Source of the DNA: JAZDLC01 sp043802345
GTDB lineage: Bacteria; Planctomycetota; B15-G4; JADJEK01
Reading direction: 5' to 3'
DNA length: 11,095 nt
NCBI GenBank assembly: GCA_043802345.1
Contig: JAZDLC010000443.1
Location: forward strand, 1-11,095
This document shows, piece by piece, positions 1-7,704 of the stretch. The number at the start of each line of letters is the position of its first letter. Within the stretch, counting starts at the first letter, position 1. The notes below the pieces were generated by a model. It was not told where the DNA came from. It made no database searches and saw only the letters and a program-made list of their open reading frames with translations. The position numbers and the translations under genes were made by a program.

Positions 1-137
1 CCTGGTCGGCGGATGCCTACGTGGTCAAGTCGGGTGACGTCAGCATTCTGAAGAAGCGGATCAGGGAAGTGCTCGAGCGCGTTTCCTCCGAGAACCGGGG
101 AAGTGATCGCGAACAGGATCAGGGGGATCCGGCGTGA
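1..137 (+). CDS. Response-regulator receiver domain protein, C-terminal end only
   Basis: Only the last 44 codons are present, read from base 3 to a TGA at 135-137. The protein runs off the left edge. The visible peptide begins WSADAYVVKSGDVSILKK. This resembles the last strand and helix of a CheY-like receiver domain: a 'gADaYvvKs' segment holding the conserved lysine of the phosphorylation site, then an amphipathic helix ending near LERV. About 18 polar residues follow and then the stop, so no DNA-binding output domain lies after the receiver. An output domain could still lie upstream, outside the window. The TGA overlaps the GTG start of glgC (GTGA), so the two are probably co-transcribed and translationally coupled. 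The family call rests on a short fragment and is moderately sure. Confidence 0.6.
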   Translation, partial: WSADAYVVKSGDVSILKKRIREVLERVSSENRGSDREQDQGDPA

Positions 138-1366
138 CGAGACGCGAGAGCATCACTTCAGACATCCTGGTGTTCTTGCTGGCTGGTGGACAGGGCTCAA
201 GGCTTCATCCGCTGACGCGTGATCGGGCCAAGCCGGCGGTGCCGTTTGCCGGACATTACCGGATCATCGATTTCACGCTGACGAACTGCGTGCATTCCGG
301 GCTGAAGCGCGTGTTCGTCTTCACGCAGTACCGATCACTCTCCCTGGAGAGGCATGTCAGGCGGGGGTACTCGTTTCTCCCAAGGGAGCTGGACGAATTC
401 ATCGACACCGTTCCGCCCCAGTTCCGGTCCTCCTCGCGCTGGTACCAGGGAACGGCGGATGCCGTCTACCAGAACATCTACCTGCTGGAGCGGGATCGCC
501 CGAAGCGGACGCTAGTTCTCTCCGGCGACCACGTCTACCGGCTCGACTACCGCGACATGCTCCGGAGTCACATGGAATCGGGCGCGTCGATGACGATGGG
601 GGTGATAGAAGTCCCGATCGAGGAAGCCAGCAGGATGGGCGTGCTGGAGGTCGACGAGGATTACCGGGTGGTCGGGTTCGAGGAGAAGCCGGAGCGGCCG
701 AAGCCAATGCCTTCAAGGAAGGACCTGGCCCTGGCCAGCATGGGCATCTACCTGTTCAACACCGACACCCTGGTGCGGGAAGTATCGTGGGACATGAAGC
801 GGGCGGAGTCGGATCACGACTTCGGCAAGGACGTGCTGCCGCACATGGTGGCCGAAGGGTCGAAGGTCTTCGCCTTTCCGTTCCGGGATTTGTCGGGAGG
901 AGGGCCCGGATACTGGCGGGACGTGGGCACCATCGACGCCTACTTCGAAGCGCACTCAGATGTCCTGGGTGAAAACCCGAGCATCAACTTGTGGGCAAAG
1001 GACTGGCCCATCTTCACCTTCCTGCCTCGCCTTCCCGCGACCGAGATCCGCTCCGCCGGAGGCATGGAACCGCACGTGGTCGATTCGGTCCTGTCTGGCG
1101 GCTCGGTCATCTCGGGAGCCACCATCCGCGGGAGCTTCATCGGCCCGGAAGTGAGGGTGGCTCCGGGGGCGGTGATCGAGGATTCGATCCTGATGGGGAG
1201 GGACGTGGTGGGCCCGGACGCGCACCTGAGGCGCGTGATCGTGGATCGGGACGTCAGCATTCCGGAGGGCCGCAAGATCGGCCTCGATCCGGAGCGCGAC
1301 GCCAGGACCTTCGTCATGTCACCGGGCGGAATCACCGTGGTCGCCCAGCGCATCCCCCTCGACTGA
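134..1366 (+). CDS. glgC: Glucose-1-phosphate adenylyltransferase (ADP-glucose pyrophosphorylase)
   Basis: Cytosolic enzyme that makes ADP-glucose and pyrophosphate from ATP and glucose-1-phosphate, the committed step of bacterial glycogen synthesis. The 410-aa length is normal for GlgC. The N-terminal nucleotidyltransferase domain shows the loop LAGGQGSRLHPLT (16-28), the AKPAVPF and RIIDFTLTNC segments (32-52), WYQGTADAVYQN (103-114), SGDHVYRLDY (130-139), the substrate-binding FEEKP (182-186) and ASMGIYLFN (201-209). HDFGKD (228-233) and GYWRDVGTIDAY (259-270) complete the signature. From about residue 290 the protein turns into hexapeptide-like repeats (GGSVISGATIRGSFIGPEVRVAPG), the left-handed beta-helix typical of GlgC and involved in oligomerisation and allostery. 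The GTG start at 134 is favoured because AGGGGG at 121-126 sits 7 nt upstream and the start overlaps the TGA of the receiver gene. No glgA, glgB or glgP is visible here, so the rest of the pathway must be encoded elsewhere. Confidence 0.96.
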   Translation: MTRRESITSDILVFLLAGGQGSRLHPLTRDRAKPAVPFAGHYRIIDFTLTNCVHSGLKRVFVFTQYRSLSLERHVRRGYSFLPRELDEFIDTVPPQFRSSSRWYQGTADAVYQNIYLLERDRPKRTLVLSGDHVYRLDYRDMLRSHMESGASMTMGVIEVPIEEASRMGVLEVDEDYRVVGFEEKPERPKPMPSRKDLALASMGIYLFNTDTLVREVSWDMKRAESDHDFGKDVLPHMVAEGSKVFAFPFRDLSGGGPGYWRDVGTIDAYFEAHSDVLGENPSINLWAKDWPIFTFLPRLPATEIRSAGGMEPHVVDSVLSGGSVISGATIRGSFIGPEVRVAPGAVIEDSILMGRDVVGPDAHLRRVIVDRDVSIPEGRKIGLDPERDARTFVMSPGGITVVAQRIPLD

Positions 1367-1402
1367 AACGGTCCCCTCCTTCAAGACCTGTCCAAAGGAC
1401 CA

Positions 1403-1439
1403 AATCCTGCAAGAACGTGCGGCACGTTCTTGCAGGATT
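1403..1439. terminator. Perfect 37-nt palindrome at a convergent gene junction (likely bidirectional terminator)
   Basis: The 18-nt arm AATCCTGCAAGAACGTGC at 1403-1420 is followed by a single G and then its exact reverse complement at 1422-1439. As RNA it folds from either strand into a stem of about 17 bp with a CGG triloop. It lies 36 nt after the glgC stop, and its last base is shared with the TGA stop of the opposing alpha-2-macroglobulin gene. Position and symmetry fit a shared terminator for both convergent genes. Neither side has the usual run of T, so it is not a textbook intrinsic terminator. It could instead be a dispersed palindromic (REP-like) element or an mRNA 3'-end stabiliser. 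Confidence 0.65.
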
Positions 1440-4400
1440 CAGTTCCGATCTTGGATGACCAGCTTGATCTCGTCCGAGTTTCCTTTCAGCTCGGGCGCGT
1501 ACATGGCGTAGGCACGCGCCGGGAGGGCGCTGAAGCGGCCGGGGATCTCGGCGCGCAGGCGGTACTTGAGTGAGTGGTCCCCGCGCAGGAGGTTCTGGAC
1601 GAAGAAGCTGACCGTGCGGTCCCGCAGCTCCATGTAGGCGCCCAGGCCGTTGTTGGTGTAGCCGCTGTTGATCTCGACCGCCTCGCAGCCGGCCGCCTTG
1701 ACGTCTTCCAGGATCACGTACTCGTAGTCGTTCTTGGAGTGGATCGTGAGTTCGACTTCGAGCAGGTCGCCGCTGGTGACCTCGGAGAGATCGGCCAGCT
1801 TTTCGCGGCGGTACTTCTCCACCTTCTGATCCAGCACCTGGCCCGTGGCGCCGGCGGCTTGGCGGGTCGCCTCCTCCTTGACCAACCGGTAGACCGCCCG
1901 GTCGATCTTCAGCTCCAGGCCGGTGGCGGTGATCGGATCCTCCAGCGTGAAGTAGGAGGAGTAGAGGTTGAAGTAGACCGGGCCCTGCCCCTCGCGCCGG
2001 ACCTCCAGCGAGTGTGACCCGCTGGTGACCGCCTCGCCTTCCAATACGAGCTTGTTGTCGAAGGAGAAGAGATCCTCGGGCGTGATCCGCACCTGTTTCT
2101 TCTGCTCGCCGTCGAGCAGGATTGTCACGGTCATGTCCGGCCTGGTTTCGCCAGAGGCCTTCAGGTATTCGGCCAGTGACTCGATCGCGAGGGCGGTGTC
2201 CCGGGTCGACTTCCAGTAGATCCCATGCTGCCGGTTGTTGACCAGGTACTTCACCAGCCTTGACGTGGTCTGACCCTTGGGATCGGTGAGAGCCAGCAGC
2301 TTCAAGTAGGTGGCCTGGGTCTCCATCTCGCTGCCGTACCAGTACCAGGACCATTCCTGCGGCAGCTTGAGCCACGCGGTCTGGTTCTCCTCGTCCTGCT
2401 CCAGGTACTGGCCGAGGTTCCGCAGGATCATCTCCAGTTGCTCGGTCCGCTCCAGCCGGTGGAGCGCCAGGCCGAGCAGTGCCTTGGAGTAGAGCGAGAG
2501 CTCGTTCTTGTCCTCATAGAGCCACTTCTCCATGGCGGGATTCGGCTGCTCCGCCTCTACCAGCACCGAGAAGACGAGCGCATCGAGATTGCTGACGTGC
2601 GACTTGTACGGTTTGGTCTTGGTGGCCGCGTTCTCCAGCTTCTGCACCTCGGCCGCCTGGTAGTTCTTCAGCCACTCGACGCCCCGCTCCAGCACTCCCG
2701 GCAGCAGCGCCAGGTCGTTTTCGCGGGCGATCAAGAGACCGTGGGCCACCGTGGCGGTGGTGTGCGGCCAGGAGTTCTCGCCGTAGCCGGAGAACCAACC
2801 CCAGCCGCCGTCCGAGAGCTGCATGTCCTGCAGCCTGCGCAGCCCCTGGTTCGCCATGTCCCTGACCGTCTTCTCGTCGAAGACCGGGTTGCGATCGAAG
2901 CGCTGCCACTCCTCCGCCCGCTGCTTGTCGTCGCCGATCTGCTGGGCGTTCAGGTTGGTGCGCTTCTCCTGGATGGCGGCCAGGTCCAGACCCATCCCGA
3001 TCAGGATCTTCTGGGTGATGACCGTCGGCAGGAAGCGGTTCAGCGTCTGCTCGGTGCAGCCGTACGGATACTCCGCGAGGTATGGCAGGGCGTCGACCAT
3101 GGCGCCGGCCAGGGTGGGGGAGTAGCGCAGCTCGAGCCGGCTCGCCGCGGGCCGCCGCTCCTCCGGAATGGAGAAGGTGACCTTCTCTGCCGAATCGTCC
3201 GGGCGCAGCACGCCGGAGAACGCATCCATCTTCTGCATCCCGTGCACATGGATCGGGAAGCGCATCTCCATGGCGTCCGACTCCACGTTGGTGAGCGCCT
3301 TCATGCGCACCACCGCCTCCCCTTCCCGCACGACCTGGACCCGGAAGTCGACCCGGGCCTCCCCCTCGGCGTCGATCTTCACGGTCCGCTCGGGATCGCC
3401 GAACAGCTTCAGGCCGTCCCCGTCGAGCTCGAGCACGACGCGCACGTCCTTCGCCTGCTCCAGCTTGTTGTGGACGTTGGCGGACAGTACCACCTCGTCC
3501 TTCTCGGTGAAGAACCGGGGCGCCTGCAGGCGCAGCAACAGGTTCTTGGTGGTGATCAGCTCACCCTCTCCCTCGCCGACCCGGAACCCGTGTCCGAGCG
3601 ACCAGGAGCGGACCCTCCAGGTGGTCAGGTTGTCCGGCATGGTGACCTTGACCGTGACCTTCCCCGCCACGTCGGTGACCAGCGCGCCCTCGAACAGGGC
3701 GGTGTCCGCGAACTCCTTGCGGATGGTCGGCTCGACGTCGGGCGCCGCAGATGAGTCTTCGCCGGCATCGAAGTCAGCGTATCGACTCGTCAGGACGACC
3801 CCGTCCCCCGCCTCGCTCTCCGGCAATCCTCCCGACGTGGAAAACACCGCCGAACGGCCGAGAGCCAGCTTCTCCATCCCCCCGGCCCCGGGCCCACCCG
3901 GTCCCTTGGGGGCGCTGTCGTCGCCGCCGACGTAGCCGAGTTCTCGCAGCTTTTCATCCAACTGCTCCAGCCCGCCGAACCTCCCGATCCGGCTCATGAT
4001 CTCCCCGTCCTTCGGGATCGGGCGGTAACTGGTCCGACTGAGGGAACAAGCCGTGCTCGGACGGTGGGAACGCCGCCACTCCCAGAACAGCTTTTTGAGG
4101 GAGGGGATGTTCGAGCCGCCGGAGATGTACTCGAGAGCCTTGTCGTAGATCGAGACCACGGTCGAGCCGACAAAAGGCTTCCCCTCTTGATCGGTGAGCG
4201 TGAGCGTCACGCTGGTCTCCTCGCCGGGAAGGAGCTCTCCCTTCTCGGGCTGGATCGCGACGTTCAAGAGCCGCTTCTCGGGCGGCACCGCGATCATCCG
4301 CGTGGCCTCCAGCAGCTTGCCGTCGGAGAAGGTGATCGCCTCCACGAAGAAGTTCGGCATGTCGGCGGTGGTGACGTCCAGTTCCACCAGCTGCGAGTTG

Positions 4401-7400
4401 CCTCGGAGCCGCACGATCTCCGGCGGCAGGTAGACGCCGTTCACCGGCCGCAGGAAGAGCGCGACCACGCTGTCGTCGCGGGCGGTGCTGACCAGCAGCT
4501 TCACCTTCTCGCCGGGGTGATACTCCATGCGGTCGGGAGTCAACTCGATGCCGCTGAACCGGAAGTCGGAGGAAACGGCGCCCTCCCCCCGGATCGTCAG
4601 CAGGGCCGCCCCCTCCACGGAACGCTCCCGCGCGTCGGCCAGCGTGATCGACAGCCGGTACTGCCCGGGCTTCGCCGCCTCGAGCCGGACATCGAAACGC
4701 CCGTCCTCGCCGAACTCCGCCGGCTGGGTTCGCATCAGGATCTCGTCCGGCCCGTCCTTGGTGTACCGGATCCGGTACAGGTTCAGGGTACCGGTGCCGG
4801 AGACCGGCTTGCCGTCGACCGTGCGGGCCGCGGCATGCGCCTCGATCGGGTCGCCGACCTGGTAATGGCCGCCGTCGGTCCAGACCGTGACCTGGAACGG
4901 CTCCCGGGTGGCGCTGACCGAACCGTGGCCGACGATGGTGCGCCGCGACTGGTCAGTGACCTCCGCGGTGATCGCGTACCGGTGGTCCCGGTCTCCCATG
5001 AGCGCCAGCGCGGGGCCGCTGTCGATCTCGATCTGAAGAGTGCCGTCCGCGCCGATCGGAGCCTCCCCCTCGGCGACCACCTCCGGCTGCTCGTACGACC
5101 CGCCCCACCACGGCGGCGCGGGGGGCAGGCAGCCCCAATGCCGGAAGCCCGGGTACCAACTGCTGTCGGTGCCGAACCACCAGTACCCCTTGCCGTACAG
5201 CCAGTCCCACGGGGCGTCCGGGAACCAGGTGCGCGTGGCGGTGGTACGCAGCACCTTGTAGCTGACCGTGGCCTGCACGACCGGGGCGCCGAAGTAGTAG
5301 CGGGCCGCGACTTTGACGTTCAGCTTCTCCCCCAGGGCCACCGGACGGCTGGGCGTTTCCACGCTCACCTCGAACTCAGGCTTCTTGTACTCCTCGACCA
5401 TGAAACCGCCGGCGCTGCTGCCGTCCACTTCGAAACGGTAGTTGCCGAGCACCGCGCCGACCGGCAGTTCGAGCGATCCCGCAAGACCGCCGTACGCGTC
5501 ACAGGTGTACTTTTCCTTCAGGACCGTCTCGTTCCTCGGGTTCTTGATCTCCAGCGCCACTTCCCTGCCCGCGAATTCCGACGGGTCGTCGTTGTCGTAG
5601 CGCGGCGTCCCCAGCCAGCACTTGAAGTGAACGGTCTGATCGGGCCGGTAGACCGGGCGGTCGCTCAGGGTGAAGGTCCGGCGGCTCTGGTACTGCCCCT
5701 TCTCGTACGGCTGGTACCAGACGCCGGCGAAGCCGAGATACGCCAGCCGGCCGGTCTCGGTGTGGGCGACCGCCAGCCAACTCTGGCCGCGTGGCAGATC
5801 GGACTCCTTCAACACGACCTGGCCGTCCCGGTCGGTGTGCTCGGCGAACTCCTTCAAGGTTACGCTGTACCGGTTTCCCTCCTGCCGCACCGAGCGGTAG
5901 CTGACGAACTCGACCGTGGCTCCCTCGATCGGCGTGCCGTTCACCGCGTCGGCGACGAAGTACCAGGTCCCCTGGTCGAGCAGCTTCTGGGCGATCGTCA
6001 TGTCGGCCACCCAGAGCACGATCTTGCTCGTGTTGCCGTCCTCCATCTTCGAGGTCAGCAGGTAGGCTCCAGCGGCGGAGAGCGGCGTGGCGAGGGTGAT
6101 ACGCCGTTCGTGGTGGTCGGCGGCCGGCTCGAGCTTCTGCTCCCACTGCGCCACCCTCTTGCCGACGTACCGGACCTCATTCTCGGTCACCAGCCGGTAG
6201 CCGATCTGATCGAGCTCGATCTTCTGCTGATCAATCCGCCCCGGATTTGACTTCAGGTAGTCCCTGGCGTCCTTGAGCAAGAGGTTGATGAGAATGGCAT
6301 GCGCCTCGAGCACCACCTTGTCGCCGTTGCGGTAGCGGAAGTCGATCGTCGCGCCCTTCCTGGCTGGCTGGGTCATGACCGGTTGGAACTCGCCCCAGTT
6401 CCCGACGATCTGTCGCCACTGCCGCTCGTAGTTTTTCCGGGTCTCCGAGTTCTTTTCCATCTCGGCGAGCTGCTTCCAGAGGGCGGCCGCCTTGCCGAGC
6501 TGGCGCCGGTTCTCGAAGATCCGCGCCAGCCGTTCGAGAGCGAGGGTGCCCGTGCCAGACCTCTTCATCTCCGCGAGCGTCCGGTAAAGCATCAAGTGGT
6601 TGAACTCGTCCGGAAGCTGGAACCGGCGGGTTCCGGTCGCCAGCCGGGCGATCGTCTCATTCTCCTGCAGGCTCTCGAGAGCGTACGGGCTGTTCTTCAG
6701 ATCCGTTTCCTGCGCGGGATCAATGGCCGCGGGGAAGTCCATCGTGGTGACGCTGAACTGGCTGTTGTTGAATTCCGCTCTACGCCAGAGGGCGTTGGCG
6801 AGGTGGGAATCGGAGAGCCGGCCGGCCTGGTCGAGCGCGAAGCGCCAGCGCTCTCCGTCCGACTGCGCGGCCGCGAACGACTCCGGCAACCGGTGGAAGA
6901 CCGGCTGACCGTCCGCGTCGACCGGCGCGTACGACTGGGAGCGGCCGTAGCGGCTCCCGTACCCTGGATCGAGGTCCGGCAACTGCGACAGGTCGGTGAG
7001 CACCTGGAGCCGCCATGCCTGGTACCCCTGGCTGGTGGCCAGCAGCGCGTCTGCCAGGTCGAGGGAGAGGCTGCCGGCGAGATCTGGAGAGGCGTCCTTC
7101 GGCTGCTTCTCGGTGGCCTGCGTCAGGAGCTGCAATGCCCGGACGCGATCCCGCTCCAGGGAGTTCGTGTACTCCCCGCCACCGCGGTGATGGCCCCGCT
7201 GGAATTCCCCTGAGACCAGGAATCCGTAGTGGTTACGCAAGTAGTAGCTGCGGCCCACGGCCCACAGGACCCGCCAATCGTCCGGGCGCCTTGCCAGGAG
7301 TTCCTCCCGGAAGGCATCCAACTCTGATTCCTGTCCCAGGTTCTGCAGACAGTCAGCGGCCCGATCCAGGTCCTGCTGGACCTCATCCGCGACGGAAATC

Positions 7401-7585
7401 CCGTCCAGGAGCCGCTTGCTGTACCCGGCGTACGCCTCCTTGTAGTTGCCGTCCTTGAGGAGCTTCGCCAGCCGCTTCGAGTCGGTCACGGAATCCTCCT
7501 TGGATACGAACGGAACCACCAGGGCCAGCAGGAGCGAGGCGGCCGCGAGGCCGGGAAGGAACGCGAATCGGGTGAACAGCCACAT
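1439..7585 (-). CDS. Bacterial alpha-2-macroglobulin family protease inhibitor with intact thioester motif
   Basis: A 2048-aa member of the bacterial alpha-2-macroglobulin family (relative of E. coli YfhM), thought to trap foreign proteases in the periplasm or at the surface. Cleavage of a bait region exposes a thioester that captures the protease. Order seen: a hydrophobic N-terminus (about 4-27), possibly an uncleaved anchor since no lipobox Cys is seen; a TPR-like helical part (about 35-500); macroglobulin domains including RPVYRPDQTVHFK (about 640-655) and EEYKKPEFEV (about 729-738); a Trp-rich insert (787-827); a beta domain ending in VSIYDKALEYI (near 1143); a variable bait-like stretch (about 1176-1284); the core motif FADTALFEGALVTD and MPDNLTTWRVRSWSLG (about 1290-1330); YPYGCTEQ, with Cys1510 and Gln1513 forming the thioester; the alpha-helical thioester domain (DGGWGWF); and a C-terminal domain with DYEYVILEDVKAAGCEAVE and LPARAYAMYAPEL. 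SD GAAAGG lies 7 nt before the ATG at 7585. It is longer than many relatives because of its N-terminus. No pbpC neighbour is present. Confidence 0.93.
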   Translation of the reverse strand: MWLFTRFAFLPGLAAASLLLALVVPFVSKEDSVTDSKRLAKLLKDGNYKEAYAGYSKRLLDGISVADEVQQDLDRAADCLQNLGQESELDAFREELLARRPDDWRVLWAVGRSYYLRNHYGFLVSGEFQRGHHRGGGEYTNSLERDRVRALQLLTQATEKQPKDASPDLAGSLSLDLADALLATSQGYQAWRLQVLTDLSQLPDLDPGYGSRYGRSQSYAPVDADGQPVFHRLPESFAAAQSDGERWRFALDQAGRLSDSHLANALWRRAEFNNSQFSVTTMDFPAAIDPAQETDLKNSPYALESLQENETIARLATGTRRFQLPDEFNHLMLYRTLAEMKRSGTGTLALERLARIFENRRQLGKAAALWKQLAEMEKNSETRKNYERQWRQIVGNWGEFQPVMTQPARKGATIDFRYRNGDKVVLEAHAILINLLLKDARDYLKSNPGRIDQQKIELDQIGYRLVTENEVRYVGKRVAQWEQKLEPAADHHERRITLATPLSAAGAYLLTSKMEDGNTSKIVLWVADMTIAQKLLDQGTWYFVADAVNGTPIEGATVEFVSYRSVRQEGNRYSVTLKEFAEHTDRDGQVVLKESDLPRGQSWLAVAHTETGRLAYLGFAGVWYQPYEKGQYQSRRTFTLSDRPVYRPDQTVHFKCWLGTPRYDNDDPSEFAGREVALEIKNPRNETVLKEKYTCDAYGGLAGSLELPVGAVLGNYRFEVDGSSAGGFMVEEYKKPEFEVSVETPSRPVALGEKLNVKVAARYYFGAPVVQATVSYKVLRTTATRTWFPDAPWDWLYGKGYWWFGTDSSWYPGFRHWGCLPPAPPWWGGSYEQPEVVAEGEAPIGADGTLQIEIDSGPALALMGDRDHRYAITAEVTDQSRRTIVGHGSVSATREPFQVTVWTDGGHYQVGDPIEAHAAARTVDGKPVSGTGTLNLYRIRYTKDGPDEILMRTQPAEFGEDGRFDVRLEAAKPGQYRLSITLADARERSVEGAALLTIRGEGAVSSDFRFSGIELTPDRMEYHPGEKVKLLVSTARDDSVVALFLRPVNGVYLPPEIVRLRGNSQLVELDVTTADMPNFFVEAITFSDGKLLEATRMIAVPPEKRLLNVAIQPEKGELLPGEETSVTLTLTDQEGKPFVGSTVVSIYDKALEYISGGSNIPSLKKLFWEWRRSHRPSTACSLSRTSYRPIPKDGEIMSRIGRFGGLEQLDEKLRELGYVGGDDSAPKGPGGPGAGGMEKLALGRSAVFSTSGGLPESEAGDGVVLTSRYADFDAGEDSSAAPDVEPTIRKEFADTALFEGALVTDVAGKVTVKVTMPDNLTTWRVRSWSLGHGFRVGEGEGELITTKNLLLRLQAPRFFTEKDEVVLSANVHNKLEQAKDVRVVLELDGDGLKLFGDPERTVKIDAEGEARVDFRVQVVREGEAVVRMKALTNVESDAMEMRFPIHVHGMQKMDAFSGVLRPDDSAEKVTFSIPEERRPAASRLELRYSPTLAGAMVDALPYLAEYPYGCTEQTLNRFLPTVITQKILIGMGLDLAAIQEKRTNLNAQQIGDDKQRAEEWQRFDRNPVFDEKTVRDMANQGLRRLQDMQLSDGGWGWFSGYGENSWPHTTATVAHGLLIARENDLALLPGVLERGVEWLKNYQAAEVQKLENAATKTKPYKSHVSNLDALVFSVLVEAEQPNPAMEKWLYEDKNELSLYSKALLGLALHRLERTEQLEMILRNLGQYLEQDEENQTAWLKLPQEWSWYWYGSEMETQATYLKLLALTDPKGQTTSRLVKYLVNNRQHGIYWKSTRDTALAIESLAEYLKASGETRPDMTVTILLDGEQKKQVRITPEDLFSFDNKLVLEGEAVTSGSHSLEVRREGQGPVYFNLYSSYFTLEDPITATGLELKIDRAVYRLVKEEATRQAAGATGQVLDQKVEKYRREKLADLSEVTSGDLLEVELTIHSKNDYEYVILEDVKAAGCEAVEINSGYTNNGLGAYMELRDRTVSFFVQNLLRGDHSLKYRLRAEIPGRFSALPARAYAMYAPELKGNSDEIKLVIQDRN

Positions 7586-7648
7586 GCCAGGGCCTTTCTG
7601 AAGGCAGTTTTAGAGCCCACGATCGTAAGAACGGCGCAGAGGCGGGAA

Positions 7649-7661
7649 GTTCCAATGGAAC
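7649..7661. promoter_or_regulatory. Short palindrome in the leader of the alpha-2-macroglobulin gene (operator candidate)
   Basis: GTTCCA, one central base, then TGGAAC form a 13-nt palindrome 63 nt upstream of the alpha-2-macroglobulin start. It sits in the 119-nt gap that must hold that gene's promoter if it is not read through from the sulfotransferase gene. Just beyond it, at 7673-7688, CGATTC is repeated in tandem (two full copies and a partial). No clear -35/-10 pair was found. The symmetry is suggestive of a regulator site but is short enough to arise by chance. Confidence 0.2.
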
Positions 7662-7704
7662 CGAAAAACAATCGATTCCGATTCCGATCTTCTCCACCGG
7701 CCCC

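Noticed and set aside
1370..1401. GGTCC...GGACC inverted pair after glgC as a separate terminator
   Set aside because: Only 5-bp arms with a long loop; the perfect palindrome just downstream is a far better candidate.
1332..2375. 347-codon open frame on the - strand in another frame of the alpha-2-macroglobulin 3' end
   Set aside because: Arg/Gly/Pro-rich shadow; it runs through the palindrome into the end of glgC and has no family features.
2438..3754. 438-codon open frame on the + strand, antisense to the thioester region
   Set aside because: Same reason: low-complexity His/Leu/Arg/Val composition and full overlap with the conserved CTEQ-containing coding frame.
4064..6250. 728-codon open frame on the + strand, antisense to the alpha-2-macroglobulin
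   Set aside because: It is a frame shadow in GC-rich DNA: the opposite strand codes a full, motif-rich alpha-2-macroglobulin, and the antisense peptide is Arg/Leu/Val/Gly-rich with no recognisable domain.
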